Shown here one piece after another: positions 25,690-34,249 of a stretch of 64,000 bases of DNA (the stretch's first letter is position 1; every line of letters starts with the position of its first letter). The position numbers and the translations under genes were made by a program. Below the pieces are notes generated by a model. The model was given only the letters and a program-made list of their open reading frames with translations. It had not been told where the DNA came from and ran no database searches. Source of the stretch: JBKSMP01 sp964582055 (GTDB taxonomy: Bacteria > Verrucomicrobiota > Verrucomicrobiia > Opitutales > UBA9783); assembly GCA_964582055.1 (NCBI GenBank), contig CAZOPT010000001.1, positions 62,001-126,000 of the forward strand. Reading direction: 5' to 3'.

Positions 25690-27933
25690 TTACAATTGTT
25701 TAAAATTGGTATTGAGGCGATCTTTAAGGGTAGTTTGACGAATGGTGCTATCAAGAGTTCGAACGGCGATTGAATAGGCGCGTGGATCTCCAACAATAAA
25801 GACTTTTTTACGACCTCGTGTGATAGCTGTATAAAGCAGATTGCGTTTAAGCATTACAAAATGTTGTGTGAATAAAGGGATGATTACAATAGGAAATTCA
25901 CTTCCTTGGGATTTATGGATACTGATTGCGTAGGCGAGTTTTAAATCTAAGCAATCTGAACGTTCTAGAATGTGTTCTTCAGTATCAAAACGTACATTCA
26001 ATAGCTCTTCATCGAGGTCGACATCTTGAATAATTCCCAAATCGCCGTTAAAAATGTTTATATTATAATTATTTTTTAATTGGATAACTTTGTCACCAAT
26101 GTAGAAATTCTGAGTGCCAATTTGTAATTTTCGACGATTCAATCCGGCGGCTTCTTGAAAACAGATATTAATTTGTTCGATGCCAATAAGTCCACGATGC
26201 ATAGGTGCCAAAATTTGAATATCTCGAATCGGATCGACCGAATACCATTGTGGAATTTTACGCCAGCATAAATCCTGTAAAACACTTATGCAGTCTTTTG
26301 GATCTGTAACTTGTATAAAATGAAAGTCTTCTGCTAAATCGATAGGGGTATTGGGTAATACAATCGGACATTCTAAAGAACGTTTCCCCGCTAAAATATT
26401 GTGTGCAGCAGCTACAATAGAGCTCCGTTTACTTTGTCGGAAAATATCGCTTAAATACTCCACATGAAAAAATGGACTTTGTATGAAATCATTAAGAACA
26501 CTACCTGGCCCTACTGATGGAAGCTGGTAAATATCGCCGACGAATAAAACGTGTGCATGATTAGGCAAGGCTCGTAGTAAAGCATGTGTAAGAGCTACAT
26601 CCAACATACTAGATTCATCCAAAATCAGATAATCTACAGGCAGCAAATTATCTTCATCGTAAGTAAAACGGCCAATCGAAGGTTCAAATTTAAGCGTTCG
26701 ATGAACTGTACGTGCCATTAAACCTGTTGCTTCAGACATTCTTTGTGCGGCACGACCTGTAGGAGCCGCCAAACATAAACGCACTTTTTTTGCTGAAAGT
26801 ACGCCCACTAAAGCTTTTAGCAGAGTGGTTTTACCCGTTCCGGGTCCGCCTGTTAATACCGACAATTTTGATCCTAAAATCGCTCGTAAAGCATTTTTTT
26901 GTGTTTCTGACCATTGGATGTTTAATTTTTCTTCACTCCATTTTAAGGCTTGATCGATTTGGATAGCAGGCAAATGTGAAGGGGTACAATACAAACGTTG
27001 GATATGATCCGCAATACTGGTTTCATAAAAAAACATTTTTTTACGCTGCAATAAGCCTGTTTTGGGATACAAAAATAAGGTACCATTTTCGCTTAATAGC
27101 TTTACTCGATTGGAAATGAGATCTTGCTGTAGGTTTAATAATTCTGAAGTATTTTTTATAAGATTGTCTACAAAACCTCCCGTATGACCTTCACCTTCTA
27201 ATTCCGACAAAACGTACTCGATTCCCGCATCAATGCGAAAATCGCTGTCGTTTTTAAATCCTAAATTCAATGCAATTTTGTCAGCGGATTTAAAACCAAT
27301 TCCGTCTATTGTTTTTACAATAATGTAAGGATTTTCCGTAATAACACGTTGGGTAGATTCTCCATAATGCTGATATAAGCGTAAACATTGTGTATTTGTA
27401 AAGCCGTAAATTTGCAAAAAGATCATTACGTCACGAATGCTTCGTTGCTCATCCCATGCTTTTTTAATCTTTTTTGCACGTTTGGTCCCAATGCCTGGTA
27501 CATCCATTAAGCGTGCGTAAGAACTATTTAAGATAGAAAATGTCTCTGTACCAAAAAATTCGACAATTTTGTTAGCGTATTCTTTTCCTATACCATGGAT
27601 GAGTCCGCTGCTTAAGTACTGACGAATTCCATGTACGTCAGATGGTAATGTCGACTCAAATTGTACACATTGAAATTGGCGTCCATATTGATTATGTTCA
27701 GTCCAATGCCCTTTGACAACTAAGGTTTCTCCGCATTGTACACCAGGAAAGCAGCCTGTAATGGTAATAGTTCCCTGATGGCGATTTAAATCCAATAAAC
27801 AAACTGAATAGCCATTTTCTTTGTTGGCAAAAACAACACGTTTCAAGACACCTTTTAAGGTGACATAACTATCTACACCTTCACTATTAGGAGTGTTTCC
27901 AAAAAGTAAAGGCTGTTGATTATTTGCCTCCAC
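25690..27933 (-). CDS. recD2: RecD2-type ATP-dependent DNA helicase
   Basis: A 747-residue SF1B helicase of the RecD2/TraA group. It has the N-terminal OB-like domain, a helix-hairpin-helix set (VPGIGTKRAKKIKKAW, about 145-160), and the helicase motifs: Walker A TGGPGTGKTTLL (about 358-369), LDESSMLDVAL, VGDIYQLPSVGPG, IHKSQGSEFP and LYTAITRGRKKV. There is no RecB or RecC next to it, as is usual for RecD2. The start is GTG at 27933, directly after the greA stop; no nearby ATG is available. Confidence 0.9.
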   Translation of the reverse strand: MEANNQQPLLFGNTPNSEGVDSYVTLKGVLKRVVFANKENGYSVCLLDLNRHQGTITITGCFPGVQCGETLVVKGHWTEHNQYGRQFQCVQFESTLPSDVHGIRQYLSSGLIHGIGKEYANKIVEFFGTETFSILNSSYARLMDVPGIGTKRAKKIKKAWDEQRSIRDVMIFLQIYGFTNTQCLRLYQHYGESTQRVITENPYIIVKTIDGIGFKSADKIALNLGFKNDSDFRIDAGIEYVLSELEGEGHTGGFVDNLIKNTSELLNLQQDLISNRVKLLSENGTLFLYPKTGLLQRKKMFFYETSIADHIQRLYCTPSHLPAIQIDQALKWSEEKLNIQWSETQKNALRAILGSKLSVLTGGPGTGKTTLLKALVGVLSAKKVRLCLAAPTGRAAQRMSEATGLMARTVHRTLKFEPSIGRFTYDEDNLLPVDYLILDESSMLDVALTHALLRALPNHAHVLFVGDIYQLPSVGPGSVLNDFIQSPFFHVEYLSDIFRQSKRSSIVAAAHNILAGKRSLECPIVLPNTPIDLAEDFHFIQVTDPKDCISVLQDLCWRKIPQWYSVDPIRDIQILAPMHRGLIGIEQINICFQEAAGLNRRKLQIGTQNFYIGDKVIQLKNNYNINIFNGDLGIIQDVDLDEELLNVRFDTEEHILERSDCLDLKLAYAISIHKSQGSEFPIVIIPLFTQHFVMLKRNLLYTAITRGRKKVFIVGDPRAYSIAVRTLDSTIRQTTLKDRLNTNFKQL

Positions 27934-29787
27934 TTAGGCTTTCCAGCGTTTAATACCCTCAATTGAAAGTACTTGACCGGATGGTAAAACAACAGAATCT
28001 CCTACCTTTTTACCCAACATTTCGCTTGCTAATGGTGTTTTATAGGAAAGAATATTCTTCTTTGGATCGCCATCCCATGCGCCCAAGATGGTATAAACAG
28101 AAATTTTACCTTTGGCATCTTTCAAGGAAACTTCTGTACCAATATTAACGCTATTGGTTGAAACTTCTTCAAAATTAATGATTTGAGCACGATTTAATTC
28201 TTTCTCGAGCATGGACTTGCGAGCCATTAAAACGGTTTGGTCTTGGCGTGCCATTTTGTACTCTGAATTTTCACTTAAGTCACCTAATTCACGTGCTGCA
28301 GCAATAGCGGCCTTATTTGCAGGAATTTTTTCATTGATGAGTGTTAAATACTCCTGTTTCATCAATTCTAAGCTTTCTTTAGAAACAAGTAACCGTTCTT
28401 CTTGTACATTTTCTTTGTTTTCGGTTAAACGCTGCAATTCTGGGAATACACGAATGAAGCGTGCCATCAAAGATCGTTTCTTTAAAGTATCAAAACCTTG
28501 ATTTAGGAGTAAATTACGTGCTAAATCCTGGGCAAGATCGATATCCGCATTTTTCAATAAATCCGCAATTAATTGTTGATCATCATTAACAGTTTCTACC
28601 AATGGAATACGACGTCCTGGCGCTACATTAAGGGCATCGCTATCAATTGCTTGAAAAATACAACTGAGCAAGCGAACACCTATAATATCAGATAGTAAAT
28701 TCTCATAGCGTGGCAATGCGCGATGTTTGATAATCCAAATGAGCACAGAACTTTTCAAGGATTGCTCTTGTAGCCACTTGTTGAACGCCTTTTTCAGTAA
28801 AGCTTCGCAATCACGATCTAACAAGAAGTTGATGCATTCAGAAGTTAAACGCGCATTTCCATATTTAAGCAAGTTTAAGATAATGTGCTGCCACTCTGTA
28901 TCATCCATATAAGTGCGTGTTAACAAGTCCAAGAATCGTGAATAATAAATATGTGGTAATTGTGCAACTAATTCTGATAAATTTTCTGTTTCACGAATAA
29001 TTGATTGTGAAGTTGGTTCTAATTCTTCTACGGATTCGTGTAAATAACGCGCTAGGTTATTACGTACCCAGCAACCTTCTAAACGTTGCGCTTGCGTTAA
29101 CAGTTTAGCATGTTGGATTGCATGTGTTAATTCATCTAAAACTTGCGGTAAGTCGTTTCGAATAACATCAATGCTGTCTGCTAATTGGTAAAGTTTTGCA
29201 CCTAATGTGATCTTTTCTAAAGGACGTTTGGTTAAGTAAAATTCTTCTAAAATTTCTTGTTCAGGCAAAATGGGTTCTTCACGTAACACATAGGCATTTG
29301 TTTTGGGTTTTGGAGTACCAATACGTGGATCTTTTACCAATAACTTCTGCAAACCAGTCCACCAACGCTTAAATTGAGCGGTATTCAAATGATTAGATAA
29401 AACCTGTATCAGAACATTTTCCAATTCTAAAGGTTTTGCGGATTGTCCTGGCATTTTCTTTAAAACTTCCACAACAAGCTCACATGGTTGATCTTTTTGC
29501 ATTTGCTTGATTTTTTCAGGGTTTTTGCGTGCTTCAACCAAAATATGATCTTCAGGAATAATGGTAAGTTTTTGTATGCAAAAAACAGGATCCATAGACC
29601 GTGTCTCTTTTTGCGACTCAAAATTAATCAAAATGCGACGATTAGCTTCGTCATAACCTTTGATGCAACCGACCCCCCAACTTTGATGCCAACAGTAAGT
29701 TCCTGCTTCTAATGCTTCAAAAGCTTTGCGCTTACCTTTTAATTGTGGATTCTGTTTTAGAATTAAATCAATTGCTTCCTTATTCAT
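27934..29787 (-). CDS. greA: Transcription elongation factor GreA with a large N-terminal extension
   Basis: The C-terminal 155 residues are a complete GreA: the coiled-coil arm with the tip motif GDLSENSEYKMARQ (about 500-513; the acidic pair sits in the RNA polymerase channel) and the C-terminal domain ending MLGKKVGDSVVLPSGQ. GreA rescues back-tracked polymerase. The preceding 460 residues are a helical domain of unknown role with no DNA-binding motif that I recognise. E. coli GreA has 158 residues; long GreA proteins are known in Chlamydia, which fits a PVC host. Confidence 0.88.
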   Translation of the reverse strand: MNKEAIDLILKQNPQLKGKRKAFEALEAGTYCWHQSWGVGCIKGYDEANRRILINFESQKETRSMDPVFCIQKLTIIPEDHILVEARKNPEKIKQMQKDQPCELVVEVLKKMPGQSAKPLELENVLIQVLSNHLNTAQFKRWWTGLQKLLVKDPRIGTPKPKTNAYVLREEPILPEQEILEEFYLTKRPLEKITLGAKLYQLADSIDVIRNDLPQVLDELTHAIQHAKLLTQAQRLEGCWVRNNLARYLHESVEELEPTSQSIIRETENLSELVAQLPHIYYSRFLDLLTRTYMDDTEWQHIILNLLKYGNARLTSECINFLLDRDCEALLKKAFNKWLQEQSLKSSVLIWIIKHRALPRYENLLSDIIGVRLLSCIFQAIDSDALNVAPGRRIPLVETVNDDQQLIADLLKNADIDLAQDLARNLLLNQGFDTLKKRSLMARFIRVFPELQRLTENKENVQEERLLVSKESLELMKQEYLTLINEKIPANKAAIAAARELGDLSENSEYKMARQDQTVLMARKSMLEKELNRAQIINFEEVSTNSVNIGTEVSLKDAKGKISVYTILGAWDGDPKKNILSYKTPLASEMLGKKVGDSVVLPSGQVLSIEGIKRWKA

Positions 29788-29800
29788 GATCTATAAAAGT

Positions 29801-29829
29801 AAGTTATGCACTTTCAAAATAAAAATCAA
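29801..29829 (-). promoter_or_regulatory. Candidate promoter for greA-recD2
   Basis: On the - strand TTGATT (29824-29829) is followed, 17 bases on, by TAACTT (29801-29806), about a dozen bases before the greA ATG. This leaves a short 5' leader. The spacing is ideal and both boxes are moderate. Confidence 0.45.
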
Positions 29830-29917
29830 GCCTTTAGAAAAAAAGATTGCAAACGATAACTTTCGAATTGGTTGAAAACTAAAAAATAAATTCAATAAAG
29901 CATTCTATGCTATTTAG

Positions 29918-29943
29918 AAGTTTCTGCAATAAAGCAGAAACTT
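29918..29943. terminator. Hairpin downstream of glgC
   Basis: AAGTTTCTGC (29918-29927) and GCAGAAACTT (29934-29943) form a perfect 10-bp stem with a six-base loop, 30 bases past the glgC stop. No long U run follows on the - strand, so it may stop or protect the transcript without being a classical terminator. Confidence 0.5.
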
Positions 29944-29973
29944 TTGGGTGGAATTTTGTAGAAAACGAATTTC

Positions 29974-31263
29974 TTAAAGAATCGTATTGTCTGGAATGAC
30001 ACCATCTTTAGCAATACAAAGAATACCGTCTCGGACAAAAATGGGACCTTGTTGAAAGCCTTCAGGCTTGCCTTCAGGCGACAAACGGACGTTATTCCCA
30101 ATGCGCACATTACGATCTAAAATAGCATTTCGGATGTAGCAATTCTTGCCAATGCCCAAGTTTGGAATATTTTGAGTCTCATTTTCAGCCATACGATCTA
30201 ATGTTTCGTAGCGATCTGCTCCCATCATGTAAACATTTTCAAGTTGAGAACCGCCGCGAATAATTGATCGAATACCAATAATGCAACGATTGAGTTGGGT
30301 ACGTGTCACAATACAACCTTCCGCAACAATGGAGTGATCCACCGTACAACTATTAAGCTTAGAAGCTGCCAAATTCCTTGGATTCGAATAAATCGGAGCA
30401 ATTTCATTATAAAAATCGAACTTTGGTAAGGAATCCGTAAGCATTAGATTGGCTTCAAAGAATGAGGCAATGGTACCAATGTCTTCCCAGTAATCATCAA
30501 ATAGATAACCATATAATTTGTAACGATTGAGAGCACCAGGTATGATATCTTTACCAAAATCGTGATGTTCTGAACACAAACATTCCTTCAGTATTTTCCC
30601 CTTAAATGCATAAATCCCCATAGATGCCATACAATAAGCTTGATCACTGGAGTCTTTTACTTGTGCTCGCAAATGATCGCATAAATAAAGAGATTTTAAA
30701 ACTTCTGGATCGTTCGGTTTTTCAACAAAACGCTTGATTTGCCAATCCGATGCAACTTCCATAATACCAAATTGGTAAGATAAGTGTGATGGCATTGCTT
30801 TTGCAGCGATCGTAATGTCTGCTCCAGTCTCAAGGTGCTGATTAACAAACGCATTTAGATCCATCCGATACAATTGATCTCCAGAAAGGATAACAACTGT
30901 TTGTTCGTCTTTTAAGGGAATATGGATTAAATTTTGACGAACTGCATCCGCTGTTCCACGATACCAATTTTCATTAACTTGCGTTTGTTCGGCAGATAGA
31001 ATTTCTACAAATCCGCCCGAAAAATAGTCAAAACGATAACTTTCTTGAATGTGCCTGTGGAGGGATTCTGTGTTATATTGAGTTAATAAATAAATTTGAT
31101 TATAGTCAGAATTAAGGCAATTACTGATCGGGATATCGACTAAACGATATTTGCCCCCCAAGGGGACTGCAGGTTTGCAACGTACTTGGGTAAGTGGAGC
31201 TAAACGTGTTCCGCGGCCTCCGCCCATAATAATGCAGCAAACATTCGATTTTAAGCGACTCAT
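29974..31263 (-). CDS. glgC: Glucose-1-phosphate adenylyltransferase
   Basis: GlgC makes ADP-glucose for glycogen. The 429-residue protein begins with the nucleotide-binding motif GGGRGTRLAPLTQVRCKP (residues 14-31) and has KPAVPLGGKYRLVDIPISNC, the catalytic-aspartate segment SGDQLYRMD, FVEKP (sugar phosphate site) and a C-terminal left-handed beta-helix domain with GCIVTRTQLNRCIIGIRS. It is the allosteric type in length. malQ and the uhpC-like gene are in the same stretch, suggesting storage of imported or internal sugar phosphates. Confidence 0.95.
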   Translation of the reverse strand: MSRLKSNVCCIIMGGGRGTRLAPLTQVRCKPAVPLGGKYRLVDIPISNCLNSDYNQIYLLTQYNTESLHRHIQESYRFDYFSGGFVEILSAEQTQVNENWYRGTADAVRQNLIHIPLKDEQTVVILSGDQLYRMDLNAFVNQHLETGADITIAAKAMPSHLSYQFGIMEVASDWQIKRFVEKPNDPEVLKSLYLCDHLRAQVKDSSDQAYCMASMGIYAFKGKILKECLCSEHHDFGKDIIPGALNRYKLYGYLFDDYWEDIGTIASFFEANLMLTDSLPKFDFYNEIAPIYSNPRNLAASKLNSCTVDHSIVAEGCIVTRTQLNRCIIGIRSIIRGGSQLENVYMMGADRYETLDRMAENETQNIPNLGIGKNCYIRNAILDRNVRIGNNVRLSPEGKPEGFQQGPIFVRDGILCIAKDGVIPDNTIL

Positions 31264-31309
31264 AATTTTAACCTTGATCTCATAAGTTTTTCGTTCATTG
31301 TTGTAATAA

Positions 31310-33166
31310 ATGTGTGGTATAATTAGTTATATAGGAAAAACGGACGCTTTGCAAGTTTTAATCAAAGGCCTCAAATGTTTAGAATATAGAGGTTACGATT
31401 CAGTAGGCTTAGCGATTGGTGATGAAAGGCATCCTTTTTCTCTTATAAAATCAGTGGGACGTGTAGAAAATTTAGCACAAAAATTAGCCTCCATGAACAT
31501 CTCTGGAAATGTTGGTATTGGTCATACCCGTTGGGCTACACATGGAGGAGTTACGGAGCAAAATGCGCATCCACATATTAGTGATGATGGAAAAATTATT
31601 TTAGTTCATAATGGCGTTATTGAAAATTGTGCGACCATTAAACATTTTTTAAGCGAAAAAGGTATTCATTTTTATTCCGATACGGATACAGAAGTTTTAG
31701 CTAATTTAATTGCCTTTCATTACAAAAGTCTTACTGATTTACCATCTTCGCAACGTTTTGAGGAAAGTGTACGTATAAGCTTATTAGAGCTTCAAGGGAC
31801 GTATGGAATCGCTGTTTTGTGTTGTGATTGTCCTACCGAACTTGTAGGTGCTCGTAAGAGTTCTCCACTTATTTTAGGTGTCCATGAAGATGGTCTTTTT
31901 TTGGCTAGCGATGTAAGTGCTTTTGGTGGACATACCAAAGAAGTTGTTTTTTTATCGGATAATGAAATGGTGCATATTCAAGGTCAAAACTTTTCCGTTA
32001 TGGACCTAAATAAGGCTGCTCTTAATCCTAAAATTGAAATCATTGATTGGGATACCAATTTTTCGAATCTTGGTGATTATAAACACTATATGCAAAAAGA
32101 AATTTTTGAGCAAGCGATTGCACTCGAAAACACCCTATTAGGGCGTTTTTCTAAAGATGGAAGTTCGACACATTTGGGAGGTTTACAAATGTCTCCACAA
32201 GAATTACGTCAAGTTGATCGTATTTTATTGCTCGGTTGTGGTACTGCTTCTTATGCTTGTAAAGTTGGAGAATATTTAATTGAAAAGTATGCCCGAATTC
32301 CTGTAGAAGTTGAATGTGCTTCAGAATTTCGTTATCGTAATGCACCTTTAGATAAAAATACGCTTGTTTTTGTCGTAAGTCAATCTGGGGAGACCTTGGA
32401 TACCTTAGGTGCTCTTCATGAAGCACGTCGTAAAGGTTTTCGTACTTTAGCCATTACAAATGTTGTGGGTTCAACGATTGCACGTGAATCTGATGGTGGT
32501 GTTTATCAACGTTCTGGGCCAGAAATTGGTGTTGCTTCCACGAAAGCTTTTACAGGACAAATTTGCGTTTTAGCTATGTTGGCATTGTATTTGGGACGTA
32601 TGCGCGACATGAGTTTTTCGGAAGGTTGTGATTTCGTTCAAGCTTTAAAAGATCTCCCAGAACTAACACGTAAGGTATTGGTACAATGTGATCCAATCAT
32701 GAAGGGTATTGCAAAAAAATATGCGCATTATCAGCATTGTTTTTTCTTGGGACGCCAATCGCTTTGTCCTATTGCACAAGAAGGTGCGCTTAAATTGAAG
32801 GAAATTTCTTATGTACATGCCGAAGCTTATCCATCTGGTGAACTTAAGCACGGACCTATTGCTTTGATTGATGAAACCTTGCCAACAATCGTTCTTGCTT
32901 CAGATCCAATGATGCTGCAAAAAAATATTAGCAGCATGATGGAAGTGAAAGCGCGCAAAGGTAGTGTCATTGCGTTAGGTGTAGAAGGTATGGAGATTCC
33001 CGAAAAAGCATATGATGATCTTATCTCACTGCCTAAGGTTCATGAAGCTATTTTACCGATTCTTACGGCTATTCCATTACAATTATTTGCATATTATGTG
33101 GCTTTGGAACGTAAGTGTGATGTTGATAAGCCACGTAATTTGGCTAAATCCGTAACAGTAGAATAA
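31310..33166 (+). CDS. glmS: Glutamine-fructose-6-phosphate aminotransferase
   Basis: GlmS makes glucosamine 6-phosphate for peptidoglycan and lipid A. The 618-residue enzyme starts MCGIISYIG; the Cys after Met is the glutaminase nucleophile. Other marks are RGYDS, GHTRWATHG, HNGVIEN, and DTDTEVL in the glutaminase domain, GCGTASYA and SQSGETLDTL in the first SIS domain, and SGELKHGPIALI plus the C-terminal DKPRNLAKSVTVE. The gap to the divergent glgC is 46 bases, too short for a glmS ribozyme. Confidence 0.97.
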   Translation: MCGIISYIGKTDALQVLIKGLKCLEYRGYDSVGLAIGDERHPFSLIKSVGRVENLAQKLASMNISGNVGIGHTRWATHGGVTEQNAHPHISDDGKIILVHNGVIENCATIKHFLSEKGIHFYSDTDTEVLANLIAFHYKSLTDLPSSQRFEESVRISLLELQGTYGIAVLCCDCPTELVGARKSSPLILGVHEDGLFLASDVSAFGGHTKEVVFLSDNEMVHIQGQNFSVMDLNKAALNPKIEIIDWDTNFSNLGDYKHYMQKEIFEQAIALENTLLGRFSKDGSSTHLGGLQMSPQELRQVDRILLLGCGTASYACKVGEYLIEKYARIPVEVECASEFRYRNAPLDKNTLVFVVSQSGETLDTLGALHEARRKGFRTLAITNVVGSTIARESDGGVYQRSGPEIGVASTKAFTGQICVLAMLALYLGRMRDMSFSEGCDFVQALKDLPELTRKVLVQCDPIMKGIAKKYAHYQHCFFLGRQSLCPIAQEGALKLKEISYVHAEAYPSGELKHGPIALIDETLPTIVLASDPMMLQKNISSMMEVKARKGSVIALGVEGMEIPEKAYDDLISLPKVHEAILPILTAIPLQLFAYYVALERKCDVDKPRNLAKSVTVE

Positions 33167-33167
33167 T

Positions 33168-33923
33168 ATGGATCTCAACAACATTATTGAATTTCTTGAA
33201 ACAATTTTCGAAGTCAGCAAAATTCAAGATTTTCCAAATGCTTTCAATGGTCTTCAATTAGCGAATAATGGTAGTGTTCATAAAATTGTTGGTGCTGTAG
33301 ATGCTAGCCGTGTCAGTATTGAAAAAGCTATTGAAGAACAGGCTCAATTGTTGATTGTACATCATGGTTTACTTTGGAATGGGGCACAACCGATGGTTAG
33401 TCCACTTTATGAGCTTTATAGAAAAGCAATAGATTCGAATTTGGCTATTTATAGTATACATCTTCCACTTGATGTTCACTTGCAGTGGGGTCATAATGTA
33501 ACGATTGCCAGACTTTTAAATCTTACCCAAGAAGGCGATTTTGCCCATTATAAAAATCAAGCTTGTGGACTCATTTGTAGCGATCAACAAGAGGCAATTT
33601 CTCTTGAAGAACGTTTGAAAAAGTTTTTCCCTCATTCGTTTCATGCCCTCAAATTTGGACCTGCAAAACCTAACCATATCGGTATTGTAAGCGGAAGCGG
33701 AGGCATTGAAATCTTCACAGATGCTCTTAAACATTCGATAGATACTTTAATTACAGGCGAACTTCGTTATTCCGCAGTAAGCTTTGTACAGCTGCATTCT
33801 CTTAATGTTTTTGCTTGTGGCCATTATGCGACCGAATGTTTCGGTGTGCAAAATATCCTTAATTTACTCCAGGAGAATTTTCAAGTTCCTTGTTCGTTTA
33901 TCGATACTTTCTGTGAATTGTAA
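33168..33923 (+). CDS. Nif3-family dinuclear metal protein
   Basis: A 251-residue protein with the metal-binding marks of the Nif3/YqfO family: FPNAFNGLQLAN near the start, QLLIVHHGLLWNG (two histidine ligands), YSIHLPLDVH, and the C-terminal CGHYATECFG. The family forms hexamers with two metal ions per subunit. Its enzymatic role is not settled; some members have been called GTP cyclohydrolase I type 2. It follows glmS by one base and is probably in the same transcript. Confidence 0.88.
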   Translation: MDLNNIIEFLETIFEVSKIQDFPNAFNGLQLANNGSVHKIVGAVDASRVSIEKAIEEQAQLLIVHHGLLWNGAQPMVSPLYELYRKAIDSNLAIYSIHLPLDVHLQWGHNVTIARLLNLTQEGDFAHYKNQACGLICSDQQEAISLEERLKKFFPHSFHALKFGPAKPNHIGIVSGSGGIEIFTDALKHSIDTLITGELRYSAVSFVQLHSLNVFACGHYATECFGVQNILNLLQENFQVPCSFIDTFCEL

Positions 33924-33977
33924 CTGTCGAGAGGATTTATCAAACTTTCTTTAAAATTAAGCAACATTGTGGTGCAA

Positions 33978-34032
33978 TAGAGAACAATTTTTAGAGTGGT
34001 TTTGTTTTAAATTTTCTTTAAAATGTTCTCTA
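33978..34032. repeat. Inverted repeat with 9-bp arms
   Basis: TAGAGAACA (33978-33986) and TGTTCTCTA (34024-34032) are exact inverted copies separated by 37 T-rich bases. Pairing can extend inward as ATTTT with AAAAT across a single bulge. It lies 55 bases after the Nif3-family stop and could end that transcript or belong to a small RNA. Confidence 0.5.
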
Positions 34033-34204
34033 CGACATGTTATGGTGGTGAAATTCGCCTTGCCTACAGATAAAAAGCACAAGTATCAGCACCTACTCAC
34101 TTTTTAATTAATCTAAGTGAATATTTTTTTCAAAATTCTACCTTAAAATTTTAATTTTTAAGTGCTTCTAGTATTTAAAAAAGTAAAAGCTTTTAAAAGA
34201 AATT

Positions 34205-34240
34205 TTAGGAGGAAACTTTTTATAAAAAGATTCTTCCTAA
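34205..34240. terminator. Long hairpin downstream of uhpC
   Basis: TTAGGAGGAA (34205-34214) pairs with TTCTTCCTAA (34231-34240) with one G-U wobble, and the inner C-TTTTT/AAAAA-G pairs extend the stem around a very small loop. It lies 10 bases past the uhpC stop on the - strand, where U-rich sequence follows, so it is a likely terminator, possibly bidirectional. Confidence 0.6.
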
Positions 34241-34249
34241 CTAGAAATA

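Larger units (their letters stand above)
33924..34249. other. Convergent intergenic gap with two hairpins, no gene seen
   Basis: This 326-base AT-rich gap lies between the ends of the Nif3-family gene and uhpC. I find no open frame with a ribosome site. It contains an inverted repeat at 33978-34032 and a long hairpin at 34205-34240 (listed separately). The stretch 34033-34200 shows no tRNA-like cloverleaf and no further structure I can support. Confidence 0.6.

Noticed and set aside
31264..31309. Possible glmS ribozyme or riboswitch upstream of glmS
   Set aside because: The gap to glgC is only 46 bases, too short for the ribozyme, and no core motif is visible.
33924..34249. Hidden tRNA or stable RNA in the longest gap
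   Set aside because: No TpsiC-like GTTCGA element or cloverleaf pairing was found; only the two hairpins are supportable.
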